A DNA stretch of 64,000 nucleotides from Bacilli bacterium (GCA_017435255.1 JAFSFI010000007.1:34536-98535); one strand, 5' to 3'. Numbered from the stretch's first letter, positions 25,536 to 34,871 are shown. Notes: generated by a model not told the origin, from the sequence alone. Program-made: numbers and translations.

Positions 25536-26073
25536 GAAGGGTTTTACTGTTATAGAATTAATTTTAAGTTTTGTTTTGGTTATGTTTTTATCAATGGGAA
25601 TGTTTACCCTTGTTACTAATTACAAAAATAGGGAGCAAAAAGAATCTGTTAAACGTGAACTGTTGGCGCTAGAAAATGCATTGGTTCAAGACATTTACCA
25701 AGATACCATTGAAAGAAAAGTAGATAATATTAAGAATTGTACGGATGCTTCTGGACAAATTGTTAAACAATGTATAGATATCAAGTTTTTAGATGGAACA
25801 GAAAAACAATTGAAAGTTGAACAGACTGATATAGAAGTAACAGAGGAAGGAACGAAGTTTGAATACACTACATTCACTATTTTATACGGAGGAGTTAAAT
25901 ATAATAATCCAGACCCTAAATTCACTAAAATAGTAAGTGACTATATTTTAACATCAAGCATTCCTGATGATAATTTAGAGTATGGGGTAATATATCATAT
26001 TAAAATACGTATTAAAAACCAAGATATAAAAGAAGAGTATGTAGTAGATGTAGTTACTACGGGTTTAAGATAG
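25522..26073 (+). CDS. Prepilin-like protein (type IV pilin / pseudopilin)
   Basis: This 183-residue protein has the canonical prepilin N-terminus MKLDKKGFTVIELILSFVLVMFLSMGMFTLV: basic leader, G/F cleavage site, Glu at +5 and a hydrophobic stalk. The C-terminal globular domain contains strands such as FEYTTFTILYGGVKYNN. It is translationally coupled to the preceding prepilin. Its stop codon overlaps by nine bases the 3' end of the convergent ylbJ gene, leaving no room for a conventional terminator. Confidence 0.8.
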   Translation: MKLDKKGFTVIELILSFVLVMFLSMGMFTLVTNYKNREQKESVKRELLALENALVQDIYQDTIERKVDNIKNCTDASGQIVKQCIDIKFLDGTEKQLKVEQTDIEVTEEGTKFEYTTFTILYGGVKYNNPDPKFTKIVSDYILTSSIPDDNLEYGVIYHIKIRIKNQDIKEEYVVDVVTTGLR

Positions 26074-27024
26074 TAATAGATAAACTATACTAGATGATAT
26101 TATAGCATGCAACACTCTTGATATGAAATAAGGACTATATTTAATATTAAAATCAGATAATATACTCATTACTTGCATGTGTATACTTAACCCTCCAAAT
26201 GATATAAAAAATGTAATGATACTTGCTTTTATATTAATTGGGATATCTATATTAGAAATGGATTTTATGCCGCCAGTCATCTCTAGTATTCCATTTAGAA
26301 TGGATTCTGTAATGGGGTTTAGATCCAAAAATTCTTTTAATATAGCACTTAGAATAATAAAAATAGTTATGATTCCTAAAAGTAATAATAATGTATTAAT
26401 TGTTTTAAAAATACTATTAGTTAATATTTCACTAAAAGAATAGTTATCGCTATTCCTTTTTTTATGCATCTTATTTATTGCTATAGTAATAGATACTTTT
26501 TCTTTTTTATACTTATTGTATTTTGGCCTATAAATTGTTGCAATAATAAGATTAGATAATATATGTACTAGTAATATTAATACTCCAATTTGTTTGTTAC
26601 TTAAAAAAATTACTCCTATAGTACCTATAACAAATAATGGATTTGAGAAATGATTGAACTTTAATAAATAATTAGCTTCTTTTTTATCAATTTTATCGTC
26701 TTTAAGTAATTCCTTTATATATTTGCCACTACTAGGAAAACCTGATATTAAACTTCCTATCAGAACAAAAGAAGCCTCTCCGGGAAGATGAAAAAGACTA
26801 TTCATAATATTTTTTGATAATTCCCCAATTAATTCTACAAAACCATACTGTATTAACAGTTCAGTAACTAAGAAAAACGGGAACAAAGAAGGAATAAGTG
26901 AATCTTTCCAAATCGAAATAGAAAAAGAAACAGATTCCATGATATTGCTAGGAATAACAAGAAAAATAATTAGTATGCTAATTAATAGAGAAATTATAAT
27001 TAGACTTTGTATTTTTGCTTTCAT
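26065..27024 (-). CDS. ylbJ: Sporulation integral membrane protein YlbJ
   Basis: The 319-residue polytopic membrane protein matches YlbJ: IWKDSLIPSLFPFFLVTELLIQYGFV, ISGFPSSGKYIKELL, LKFNHFSNPLFVIGTIGV and a C-terminal FFISFGGLSIHMQVMSIL. The family belongs to the nucleoside-recognition (Gate) superfamily; B. subtilis ylbJ is sigma-E dependent and needed for heat-resistant spores. ATG 27024 is preferred over an in-frame TTG at 27033. It is divergent from a PDZ-Lon (YlbL-like) gene; ylbJ and ylbL are also close in Bacillus. Confidence 0.85.
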   Translation of the reverse strand: MKAKIQSLIIISLLISILIIFLVIPSNIMESVSFSISIWKDSLIPSLFPFFLVTELLIQYGFVELIGELSKNIMNSLFHLPGEASFVLIGSLISGFPSSGKYIKELLKDDKIDKKEANYLLKFNHFSNPLFVIGTIGVIFLSNKQIGVLILLVHILSNLIIATIYRPKYNKYKKEKVSITIAINKMHKKRNSDNYSFSEILTNSIFKTINTLLLLLGIITIFIILSAILKEFLDLNPITESILNGILEMTGGIKSISNIDIPINIKASIITFFISFGGLSIHMQVMSILSDFNIKYSPYFISRVLHAIISSSIVYLLLS

Positions 27025-27042
27025 ATTTATCAATCTTTCTGT

Positions 27043-27048
27043 TATAAT
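27043..27048 (+). promoter_or_regulatory. -10 element of the PDZ-Lon protease gene
   Basis: TATAAT lies in the 45-bp gap between the divergent ylbJ and ylbL-like genes. GAGGAT at 27055-27060 follows as ribosome site. Confidence 0.5.
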
Positions 27049-27069
27049 TAAAATGAGGATGTGGTCTAC

Positions 27070-28086
27070 TTGATTAATAAAATATATGAGAGAATAAAGA
27101 AGTTTATAAAAGAAAATTATAAAGAGATAATTTTTTTAGTTTTATTTTATATTTTTATGACTTTTCCAGTGCCTTATTATATATGTGTATCTGGTGGGAC
27201 AATAGATTTAGGAAAAAGATTAGAAATAGAAGATTCATATACCGAAAAAGGATCGTTTAATTTATCATATGTATCTGAGCTTAGAGGTACCATCCCTACA
27301 TATTTATTAAGTTATATAATTCCTAGTTGGGAGAAAGTTGAAATTGAAGCATATCAATACAATGAAGATGAAACTATGGAAGAAATAACTGCTAGGGATA
27401 AAATGTATTTAAATGATGCTAATCAATCTGCTATCTATGTTGCGTATACAAAAGCAGGAAAAACCTTTAAGGTTACTGATCAAAGATATCAGGTGTATTT
27501 TGTTGATGAACGCGCCAGTGACGAAATACAAGTTAGTGATGAACTCGTTGGAGTAGACGAATTAACCGATGTTAGTTTAGAAACCTTTAAAGAATACATT
27601 AATACTAAAAATGCTGGTGATGAAGTAACAATTAAATTAAGACGCGATAATAAAGATATAAGTGTAAAAACTACTATTTTTGAAGAAGAAGGAATTAAGT
27701 ATGCGGGACTTGCGTTTTTTAACATTATAGATTATGAAACCGATCCTAAAATAAAACTAAAATTTAAAGATTCAGAATCTGGTCCATCAGGAGGATTTAC
27801 TCTTGCTCTAGCTATATACAATAGATTAACTGAAGAAGATATTACTAAAGGTAAAAAGATCGTCGGTACTGGTACAATTGACATGGATGGTAATGTTGGG
27901 GAAATAGGTGGAGTTAAATATAAGCTTATGGGTGCAGTTAAAGATGATGCAGATATATTTATCGTGCCTAACGGAAATAATTACGAAGAGTGTATCAAAT
28001 TAAAAAAAGAAAAGAATTACGATATCAAAATAATTGGGGTAGATAATTTTGATGATGCTTTAGATAAACTATCTAAAATTAAATAA
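27070..28086 (+). CDS. ylbL: Membrane-anchored PDZ / Lon-type (S16) serine protease, YlbL-like
   Basis: The ~338-residue protein has one N-terminal transmembrane helix (~16-36), a middle region with a PDZ-like fold, and a C-terminal Lon proteolytic domain. The catalytic Ser is in ESGPSGGFTLAL (~Ser 240) and the catalytic Lys in GGVKYKLMGA (~283-285). This domain order is that of YlbL, an extracytoplasmic protease. TTG 27070 sits nine bases after GAGGAT; GTG 27061 is nearer the site but would have almost no spacer. The start is therefore uncertain by three codons. Confidence 0.87.
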   Translation: MINKIYERIKKFIKENYKEIIFLVLFYIFMTFPVPYYICVSGGTIDLGKRLEIEDSYTEKGSFNLSYVSELRGTIPTYLLSYIIPSWEKVEIEAYQYNEDETMEEITARDKMYLNDANQSAIYVAYTKAGKTFKVTDQRYQVYFVDERASDEIQVSDELVGVDELTDVSLETFKEYINTKNAGDEVTIKLRRDNKDISVKTTIFEEEGIKYAGLAFFNIIDYETDPKIKLKFKDSESGPSGGFTLALAIYNRLTEEDITKGKKIVGTGTIDMDGNVGEIGGVKYKLMGAVKDDADIFIVPNGNNYEECIKLKKEKNYDIKIIGVDNFDDALDKLSKIK

Positions 28087-28094
28087 TTATATTG

Positions 28095-28124
28095 AAACTG
28101 CTATTAATTAAGTAGTTTTTTTCT
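28095..28124 (+). terminator. Terminator before mutS
   Basis: AAACTGCT (28095-28102) pairs with AGTAGTTT (28111-28118) with one G-T pair, followed by a T run. Confidence 0.65.
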
Positions 28125-28153
28125 TTGAATTTAATACCTCTGTTTGGTATAAT
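28125..28153 (+). promoter_or_regulatory. mutS promoter
   Basis: TTGAAT (28125-28130), a 17-bp spacer and TATAAT (28148-28153), with TGG directly before the -10 (extended -10). Confidence 0.78.
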
Positions 28154-28173
28154 AAAACATGTAGGTGACGTAC

Positions 28174-30726
28174 ATGAAAAGAAGTGAAGTAGATAGAACA
28201 AAACTAAGTCCAATGATGCAACAATACTTGGATATTAAAGATAAGTATAATGATACAATTATCTTTTTTCGGCTTGGAGATTTCTACGAAATGTTTTTTG
28301 AGGATGCAGTTATTTGTAGTAGGGAATTAGAGTTAACTTTAACAGGAAGAAATGCAGGCCTTGAAGAAAGAGTTCCTATGTGTGGAGTTCCGTATCATGC
28401 ATATGTTGGATATTTAAATAAACTAATTGATAAAGGTTATAAAGTGGCAATATGTGAACAACTAACTGATCCTAAAGAATCTAAAGGAATGGTTGAACGT
28501 GATGTAATACAAGTAATAACTAAAGGTACTAGATTAGATAATACCTTAAACGAAAAAGATAATAGTTATATTGGTAATATATATGATTTTGAATATTGTT
28601 ATGGTGTTAGTTATACAGATATAACTACAGGTCATTTTTATTCATTAATTGTTGAACACGATCAAAACAAGTTATTTAAAGAAATAGTCAATAGAAACAT
28701 ATTAGAGGTAATTGTAAACGATAAAATAGATAGAGAAATTATAAGTATATTAAGAGATAGTTATAATATATTAGTAACTATTACAGATAACGTTTATGAA
28801 GAAAACGATTATGATTACTTGTATAAAAATATTGCTGATATTAGGTTAATAACAACAATTAAGCATTTGTTAAACTATATAATTGATACTAAAAAAGGTA
28901 ATTTGTCACATTTGCAAGAAGTCGAAGTAGTTAATGTAGATAAATATTTAACATTTGATATACATACAAAAAAGAACTTAGAATTAACTGAAACTATTAG
29001 ATTGAGGGAAAGGGCTTTTTCTCTTCTGTGGCTTTTGGACAAAACAAAAACTGCTATGGGAAGTAGATGCTTAAAAAACAATATAGAAAATCCTCTAACA
29101 GATATTTTTGAAATAAACAAAAGATATGATATTATAGAAACACTTTTAACAGAATTCATTTTAAAAGAAGAATTGGTTCGTAATTTAAATGAAGTATATG
29201 ACTTGGAACGATTAGCTAGCCGAATTAGTTATGGGAATTTAAATGCGAGGGATTTATTGCAACTTAAAAACTCATTAAAAGTACTACCAGATATTAAAAG
29301 AATTTTAGAAGAAATGAAATATCCTAAAACAATTGATACCTTAGAATATATATATGATTTATTAGAAAAATCTATTAATGAGGATGCACCCATTACTATA
29401 AGAGAAGGAGAATTAATCAAGCCAGGATATTCTATAGAGTTAGATGAATTAAAAGAAATAAGTTCTGGTTCTAAAGACTTTATATTACAGATTGAACAAG
29501 ATGAACGCGAAAGAACGGGAATTAAGAATTTAAAGGTTGGCTTTAACAAAGTGTTTGGATACTATATTGAAGTATCAAAAGGTAATATTCCCCTAATTAA
29601 AGAGGAATATGGATATGATAGAAAGCAAACTTTAGCTAATTGTGAAAGGTTTATAACGCCACTTCTTAAGGAAAAAGAAAATATTATTTTGGGTGCCGAG
29701 GAAAAAATCGTCAATTTAGAGTATAAACTATTTATGGAAATAAGAGATTATGTTAGAGAGTTTATAGGAGAAATCCAAACAGTATCTAAAGTACTTGCAG
29801 AAGTTGATATGATGGCTTCTCTTGCCACAGTTAGTGAAGAGAATAATTATACTAGGCCAACCCTAACAGAAGAAAGAATAATTAATATCAAAGAAGGACG
29901 ACACCCGGTAGTAGAAAAAGTCAGTAAAAAAGAATATGTCCCTAATGATATATTAATGGGTAAAGGCATAGATATACTTCTTATTACAGGCCCAAATATG
30001 GCGGGTAAATCAACATATATGAGGCAATTAGCAATCACTGTTATTATGGCACAAATTGGTTCTTTTGTACCAGCAAAAAGTTGTGTTATTCCAATTTTTG
30101 ATAAAATCTTTACTAGAATTGGTGCTAGCGATGATTTAGTAAGTGGAGAGTCTACATTTATGGTTGAAATGAAAGAAGCTAATTATGCGATCCAAGAAGC
30201 AACTTCTAATAGTTTAATTCTTTTTGATGAATTAGGTAGAGGTACTGCAACATATGACGGTATGAGCTTAGCACAAGCAATACTAGAATATATTCATGAC
30301 AAAATTAAAGCAAAAACACTATTCTCAACTCATTATCATGAATTAACAACATTATCAGCCGATTTAACCAATTTAAGAAATGTCCACGTAAGTGCGATCG
30401 AAGAAGATGGTAAAATTACTTTCTTACACAAGATTAAGCAAGGTGCGGTTGATAAAAGTTATGGTATACATGTAGCAAGTCTCGCTAAGTTACCTAAGTC
30501 TCTAATAGATCGAGCTAACGAAATATTAGATGTATATGAAAATAAAAACAATAAAAAACAACCGTTCGTACAAACCTCTTTATTTCTAAACACAGATGAA
30601 AAAGAAGAAGAAAAGGGCAATTATTTAGAAGATAGATTAAAAGAAGTTAATCCTCTTGAAACAACTCCTATGGAAGCATTAAACATTTTATATGAATTAA
30701 AGAATAGTTTAAAAGGCAAAGAATAA
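28174..30726 (+). CDS. mutS: DNA mismatch repair protein MutS
   Basis: MutS recognises mismatches and recruits MutL. The 850-residue protein has the N-terminal mismatch-binding FYEMF motif (DFYEMFFEDA, Phe-X-Glu retained), connector, lever and clamp domains, and the ABC-type ATPase with GPNMAGKSTYMRQ (~605-617), ELGRGTATYDG and FSTHYHELT. A QTSLF motif near residue 800 fits a beta-clamp-binding peptide. ATG 28174 follows TAGGTGAC; an in-frame GTG at 28165 overlaps that site. MutL lies 8 kb downstream. Confidence 0.96.
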   Translation: MKRSEVDRTKLSPMMQQYLDIKDKYNDTIIFFRLGDFYEMFFEDAVICSRELELTLTGRNAGLEERVPMCGVPYHAYVGYLNKLIDKGYKVAICEQLTDPKESKGMVERDVIQVITKGTRLDNTLNEKDNSYIGNIYDFEYCYGVSYTDITTGHFYSLIVEHDQNKLFKEIVNRNILEVIVNDKIDREIISILRDSYNILVTITDNVYEENDYDYLYKNIADIRLITTIKHLLNYIIDTKKGNLSHLQEVEVVNVDKYLTFDIHTKKNLELTETIRLRERAFSLLWLLDKTKTAMGSRCLKNNIENPLTDIFEINKRYDIIETLLTEFILKEELVRNLNEVYDLERLASRISYGNLNARDLLQLKNSLKVLPDIKRILEEMKYPKTIDTLEYIYDLLEKSINEDAPITIREGELIKPGYSIELDELKEISSGSKDFILQIEQDERERTGIKNLKVGFNKVFGYYIEVSKGNIPLIKEEYGYDRKQTLANCERFITPLLKEKENIILGAEEKIVNLEYKLFMEIRDYVREFIGEIQTVSKVLAEVDMMASLATVSEENNYTRPTLTEERIINIKEGRHPVVEKVSKKEYVPNDILMGKGIDILLITGPNMAGKSTYMRQLAITVIMAQIGSFVPAKSCVIPIFDKIFTRIGASDDLVSGESTFMVEMKEANYAIQEATSNSLILFDELGRGTATYDGMSLAQAILEYIHDKIKAKTLFSTHYHELTTLSADLTNLRNVHVSAIEEDGKITFLHKIKQGAVDKSYGIHVASLAKLPKSLIDRANEILDVYENKNNKKQPFVQTSLFLNTDEKEEEKGNYLEDRLKEVNPLETTPMEALNILYELKNSLKGKE

Positions 30727-30784
30727 TTAATGCATAAATTTGACATATTATCTTTGTCTTTTTATGTTATGAACCACCAAAATA

Positions 30785-30813
30785 TTGATAATTTATTTTA
30801 TTGTTGCTATAAT
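30785..30813 (+). promoter_or_regulatory. Promoter of the DUF1292 / transglycosylase genes
   Basis: TTGATA (30785-30790), exactly 17 bp, TATAAT (30808-30813), with TGC before the -10. Confidence 0.8.
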
Positions 30814-30833
30814 TTCATTAAGGTAGGTGTCTT

Positions 30834-31088
30834 ATGAAATTTAACGTTATTGATAATAATGGTAAACAAATTGAATGTGATGTAATTTTTACCTTTAAAG
30901 ATGATAGCAATAATATTAGTTATATTGTCTATACAGATGGAACCAAGGATGAATCAGGAGATCTAGAAATATATTCATCGAGATATGTTTTAGAAAACGA
31001 CAATTATATCTTGCAAGCAATTGAAAATGATTATGAGTGGAATATGATTGATAATATGATTGCTTCTAGGTTTAACGAAGTGGATTGA
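30834..31088 (+). CDS. DUF1292 family protein
   Basis: The 84-residue acidic protein has the DUF1292 pattern: a hydrophobic strand VIFTFKDDSNNISYIVYTDGTKDESGDLEIYSSRY, followed by a C-terminal helix with DYEWNMIDNMIASRFNE. The family (YrzB-like) is widespread in Firmicutes and has no established function. AGGTAGGTG precedes the ATG. It is followed four bases after its stop by the transglycosylase gene. Confidence 0.82.
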   Translation: MKFNVIDNNGKQIECDVIFTFKDDSNNISYIVYTDGTKDESGDLEIYSSRYVLENDNYILQAIENDYEWNMIDNMIASRFNEVD

Positions 31089-31092
31089 TAAT

Positions 31093-32406
31093 ATGAGAAA
31101 GATAGAAATTTATGAAGACCCTAACGGGAAAATTACATTAAGACAATATAGACACGACAGCGAAAAGCCGGAGATCACCTTAAAAGGAGAACAAGTATTA
31201 GAATATTTGCAAAAAATATCATCATCTACTATTGAAGATATAGAGATTAGAGAATCATCTTCAAGAAAGTCTCTTAGAGTTAGTACAGGTGATCATGTTA
31301 TAGATTTAATTGATTTAAAAAAATTAGATAGTCACGAAGAACACTTGCGACCATTATTTCGAAAAGTAGATAAAGAGCTAACAGATAAAAAAATAAGAGA
31401 ATTAAAAAGTGGTAGAGCGAAAAAGACGCCACCTAAAACAACGAGGAAAAACAAATATAATAATTGTTTAATGAAAATAGGGGTTGGGCTAACTACTTTA
31501 GCAATAGGTGTTGGTCTCGTAGCAACGTTGCCTACAGAGGCTACTTCGCTAGATATAGATAATAATTCTAGCATATCTGTTTTTGATGATTCCTATGTAG
31601 AACCCGTTATGGAAGAAGATAATTTAGTTGACATAACTCTTGATAAAGTCGAGCAGATGGGTGATGTAATGCCTCCTAGTGAAGATGTTCCAATAGTTCA
31701 AGAATCTAAGCCGTCTTATGAAGTTGAGTTTATAGATAATAATCAAGTTAATAGCACTGAGACAGTAGAGTTTAGTTATGAAGATAATTATAACAGTGAC
31801 AAAGCTATTACAACTAGAGCAAAATATGGATATATGATTAGTTTATACGCTAATAAATATGGTGTAGATCCGGACTTAATGATTGCTATAGCTACCCAAG
31901 AAAAAGGAGAACATTCAGCAGTTATGGATCCTGGTGGTGCTACTGGAATAATGCAGATTCAAAACGAAGTATGGTTAGGAAAAAAAATACAAGCATACAA
32001 TTATGAAACAGGAAAATATGATTCGTTTATAGTTGATAATAATAAAATACAAAATCTAGAAACAAATATCCAAATGGGATGCATGTATTTCCAAAATTGC
32101 CTAAATTATATGAATTATAACATTCCGGCAGCTATTCAGTGCTATAATATGGGTAGTGGTAACATGGATATGATTTTAAATGCGTACGCTAATGATATGG
32201 GGACGACAAGAGAAAACGTTTTAAGCGCTCAAACCGATAACAATTGGATGAATTATCGTTATTTAACTAATGGTGTAGGAGATGCTAATTATGTCGAAAA
32301 TGTTGTTCAGTGGTTAGGAACCAATAAGACAGTTAGTGTTTTAAATCGAAACAATAATTCTGTAGATTTAAAAATATCGAATAATGAGGCTATAAAAACA
32401 TTTTAA
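31093..32406 (+). CDS. Membrane-anchored lytic transglycosylase-like protein
   Basis: The 437-residue product has an unusual ~125-residue cytoplasmic N-terminal part, a single transmembrane segment (~128-148, NCLMKIGVGLTTLAIGVGLVATLP), an acidic extracellular linker and a C-terminal SLT-type domain: YGVDPDLMIAIATQEKGEHSAVMDPGGATGIMQIQ. The Glu of TQEKG is the expected catalytic acid, and GATGIMQI is the family's second motif. It would cleave peptidoglycan glycan strands outside the membrane. ATG 31093 is chosen because in-frame codons before it lie in the previous gene. Confidence 0.82.
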   Translation: MRKIEIYEDPNGKITLRQYRHDSEKPEITLKGEQVLEYLQKISSSTIEDIEIRESSSRKSLRVSTGDHVIDLIDLKKLDSHEEHLRPLFRKVDKELTDKKIRELKSGRAKKTPPKTTRKNKYNNCLMKIGVGLTTLAIGVGLVATLPTEATSLDIDNNSSISVFDDSYVEPVMEEDNLVDITLDKVEQMGDVMPPSEDVPIVQESKPSYEVEFIDNNQVNSTETVEFSYEDNYNSDKAITTRAKYGYMISLYANKYGVDPDLMIAIATQEKGEHSAVMDPGGATGIMQIQNEVWLGKKIQAYNYETGKYDSFIVDNNKIQNLETNIQMGCMYFQNCLNYMNYNIPAAIQCYNMGSGNMDMILNAYANDMGTTRENVLSAQTDNNWMNYRYLTNGVGDANYVENVVQWLGTNKTVSVLNRNNNSVDLKISNNEAIKTF

Positions 32407-32445
32407 TATCAAAATATATAATATATTTAAATAAAGGAGGATATT

Positions 32446-33156
32446 ATGAATATTGTAGATGTACTAATTATTTTAACTATTTTGTGTGCTGCAGTTATAG
32501 GATTTAAAAGGGGAGTTTTAAAAGAACTGGTAATGACTGTAGGTTTCTTATTAGTTTTTATTATCTCGTTCTATTTAAAAACCCCACTTGCAGAATGGAT
32601 GAGTCTTCACTTACCGTTTTTTAACTTTGGCGGTATAGTAGAAGGACTGACTGTACTAAACATTATTTTTTATCAACTAGTAGCGTTTATTACTGTTTTT
32701 AGTGTAATAATGGCAGTATTTAGAGTAGTACTAGCAGTTACTGGTTTTATTGAGAAAATATTAAAGTTTACAATTATTTTAGGTATTCCATCAAAAATAT
32801 TAGGAGCAATAGTAGGTGCTATAGAAGGTTACATTATAGCGTTTTTATTAGTATTCTTATTTAATCAACCAATGTTTGATGTAGGGATAATTAATGATTC
32901 TAAATATAAGGATAAAATTCTTAATTCAACGCCTATATTAACAAACGTTGTTTCAAGTATTGGTGATACAGTTACAGATGTTTATAATTTAGTAGAAAAT
33001 AATAAAGATGTAAAGAATAAAGATCAAATCAATAGAGAGACAATTAACATTATGTTAAAACACAAGGTTATAAGTGTAAAACACATAGAAAAATTAATTG
33101 AAAAAGATAAAATTAATGTGCCAGGGATTGATGCAGTCTTAAACGAATATAGATAG
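32446..33156 (+). CDS. CvpA family membrane protein
   Basis: The 236-residue protein has four predicted transmembrane helices and the CvpA-family start MNIVDVLIILTILCAAVIGFKRGVLKELVM. Homologues are needed for colicin V production in E. coli; in Firmicutes (YshB) the role is unclear. AAAGGAGGATATT gives a strong ribosome site. In B. subtilis the gene is followed by mutS2 and then trxA and uvrC. Here trxA follows directly, so mutS2 is absent from this position. Confidence 0.85.
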   Translation: MNIVDVLIILTILCAAVIGFKRGVLKELVMTVGFLLVFIISFYLKTPLAEWMSLHLPFFNFGGIVEGLTVLNIIFYQLVAFITVFSVIMAVFRVVLAVTGFIEKILKFTIILGIPSKILGAIVGAIEGYIIAFLLVFLFNQPMFDVGIINDSKYKDKILNSTPILTNVVSSIGDTVTDVYNLVENNKDVKNKDQINRETINIMLKHKVISVKHIEKLIEKDKINVPGIDAVLNEYR

Positions 33157-33166
33157 GAGAATAATT

Positions 33167-33466
33167 ATGTTAAAACATTTAAATAATGAAAATTTTAATG
33201 AGGAAATCAAAGAAGGATTGGTTTTAGTTGATTTCTATGCAGATTGGTGTGGTCCATGTAGGATGATAGGGCCAATAGTAGAAGAATTATCAAATGAAAT
33301 CCCCAATCTTAAAGTAATTAAAATTAATGTAGATGAAAGAGAAGATGTTGCCAAAACTTATGGCGTTATGTCTATTCCTACTTTGATATTATTTAGAAAT
33401 GGAGAAATGGAAAAAAAACAAGTTGGTTTTGTTCCTAAAGAAGTATTAATTCGTTGGTTTAACTAA
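33167..33466 (+). CDS. trxA: Thioredoxin
   Basis: The 99-residue protein has the redox motif WCGPC at residues 27-31, VDFYADWCGPCRMIGP and the cis-Pro loop MSIPTLILFRNGE. It reduces protein disulfides in the cytoplasm. The protein is compact and of normal length. It starts ten bases after the cvpA-like gene with an AGGAG site, and a terminator follows the stop. Confidence 0.95.
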   Translation: MLKHLNNENFNEEIKEGLVLVDFYADWCGPCRMIGPIVEELSNEIPNLKVIKINVDEREDVAKTYGVMSIPTLILFRNGEMEKKQVGFVPKEVLIRWFN

Positions 33467-33496
33467 AGACTATTATGAAAACAATAGTCTTTTTCT
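33466..33496 (+). terminator. Terminator after trxA
   Basis: AAAGACTATT (33466-33475) and AATAGTCTTT (33484-33493) form a perfect ten-pair stem with an eight-base loop and T tail. Confidence 0.85.
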
Positions 33497-33516
33497 TGTA
33501 AATTTTTCTTATTTTT

Positions 33517-33525
33517 GATATAATA
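33517..33525 (+). promoter_or_regulatory. Extended -10 promoter of the 33553 gene
   Basis: TGATATAAT precedes an AAAGGGG ribosome site and ATG 33553. No clear -35. Confidence 0.55.
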
Positions 33526-33552
33526 CAAAACAATTTTAAAGGGGAATTACAT

Positions 33553-34278
33553 ATGGCAACAAAATTAGAAAGATTAAAATGGGAATTGTTCAAATTGAAA
33601 AACCAGGGTTTAATTTTATCGGGGTTTAAAAAAGGTTTAATTCGCCCGTATGATGATGAACTTATAGAAAATTTAAGACATGTATATTATGGTGGGATTC
33701 CAGCATCCATCTTATTGCTTTTAGACAATTATTGCCAAGGAAAATGCTACGATAGAGCATTATTAATTACTTTTGGATTTGGTGACGATGATTTTAGATT
33801 AGTTGATGCTGATATAGATTCAATCACCTTGCAACCTAGATATGTCGATAAATATAGGAATAGTAGTGATATTCACTATGGAAATCATTGTTTTGCAGAA
33901 AGAACAACTAAAGACGGTACAACATGGGTGTATGATACTACAGCAGGACTTGTATTTGAAAAAGACCTATATTATAAACTGCAAAGTCCTAAAGTTACTA
34001 CTGTAATAGATAAGCAACAAGTAATAAACAACATTGAATATCAAGAAATAAAAAATGCCAATATGGAACAAAATAAACATGTCTTACCACTAATCATGCC
34101 ACATATAGAGGAAAGCGTTGAAAAAGCCTTACCTTTTTACCAAGCGATTGTAAGGGACGAAATAGAACTATTTAAAAAAGAAATAAATTACGACAATATA
34201 GAAAAAGCGATTCAAGATGATATGAGAGAATCTATTTTGCTATATTATAAAATGAAAAAAAATAAACCTAAACCATAG
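33553..34278 (+). CDS. Unknown protein with a Cys-His-Asp arrangement suggestive of a transglutaminase/cysteine-protease fold
   Basis: The soluble 241-residue protein has no signal peptide. Its middle third contains, in order, GKCYDRALLITF (Cys), YGNHCFAERT (His) and WVYDTTAGLVF (Asp). This order and spacing resemble the catalytic core of transglutaminase-like enzymes. The C-terminal ~70 residues are helical and charged. I do not recognise a named family, so the enzyme assignment is tentative. It has its own promoter and shares a bidirectional terminator with the convergent YigZ-family gene. Confidence 0.6.
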   Translation: MATKLERLKWELFKLKNQGLILSGFKKGLIRPYDDELIENLRHVYYGGIPASILLLLDNYCQGKCYDRALLITFGFGDDDFRLVDADIDSITLQPRYVDKYRNSSDIHYGNHCFAERTTKDGTTWVYDTTAGLVFEKDLYYKLQSPKVTTVIDKQQVINNIEYQEIKNANMEQNKHVLPLIMPHIEESVEKALPFYQAIVRDEIELFKKEINYDNIEKAIQDDMRESILLYYKMKKNKPKP

Positions 34279-34290
34279 GTTTATTTTTCT
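34258..34290. terminator. Bidirectional terminator overlapping both convergent stop codons
   Basis: AATAAACCTA (34261-34270), loop AACCA and TAGGTTTATT (34276-34285), flanked by an A run on one side and a T run on the other. The stop codons at 34278 and 34281 lie within it. Confidence 0.82.
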
Positions 34291-34850
34291 ATGTAAATTT
34301 TTTTGATAATTTCATAATTATATGAACTAAGTAAATCTAAATCATCTTGTGATATATTAATAAAATATGTCACATCATTATTATATTCTTTAGTATGATA
34401 TATATCTTTTAATATATAATCTATTTTCTTTTGATCTTCATACAAAGCAACTAATTTAATCTGATATCCTGAAATTAGTTCAACGATATCAGATTTCTTC
34501 AATGCATCACTAACAGATTTAGTATAGGCTCTTACCAGTCCACCAGCACCTAATTTAATGCCTCCAAAATATCTTATTACTACACATAATATATAATTCA
34601 AATTATTCTTATCTAGAACTTGTAAAATAGGAATTCCTGCAGTCCCACCAGGTTCTCCATCATCACTACTTTTCTTATATCCATTAATTATATAAGCATA
34701 ACAATAATGTGTTGCAAAAGGATGTTCTTTTTTAATACTTAATAAAATATTATTAATTTCATCAATACTATTTATCTTATATAGATTTGTTATGAATCTT
34801 GACTTTTTAATTTCTAATTCATCGGTATAATTATTTTTAATTGTAAACAT
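34281..34850 (-). CDS. YigZ/IMPACT (UPF0029) family protein
   Basis: The 189-residue protein carries the family signature SSDDGEPGGTAGIPIL followed by CVVIRYFGGIKLGAGGLVRAYTKSVSDAL. The C-terminal half is the DUF1949-like domain found in bacterial members. Homologues (YigZ, YvyE, eukaryotic IMPACT) are linked to translation or ribosome-associated stress responses; the biochemical role is unclear. On the minus strand GGTGGTCAT precedes the ATG and a TATAAT lies at 34866-34871. Confidence 0.9.
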   Translation of the reverse strand: MFTIKNNYTDELEIKKSRFITNLYKINSIDEINNILLSIKKEHPFATHYCYAYIINGYKKSSDDGEPGGTAGIPILQVLDKNNLNYILCVVIRYFGGIKLGAGGLVRAYTKSVSDALKKSDIVELISGYQIKLVALYEDQKKIDYILKDIYHTKEYNNDVTYFINISQDDLDLLSSYNYEIIKKIYIEK

Positions 34851-34865
34851 ATGACCACCATAATC

Positions 34866-34871
34866 ATTATA
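34866..34871 (-). promoter_or_regulatory. -10 element of the YigZ-family gene
   Basis: Read on the minus strand the sequence is TATAAT, 15 bp before the ATG. It is divergent from the promoter at 34905-34913. Confidence 0.5.
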
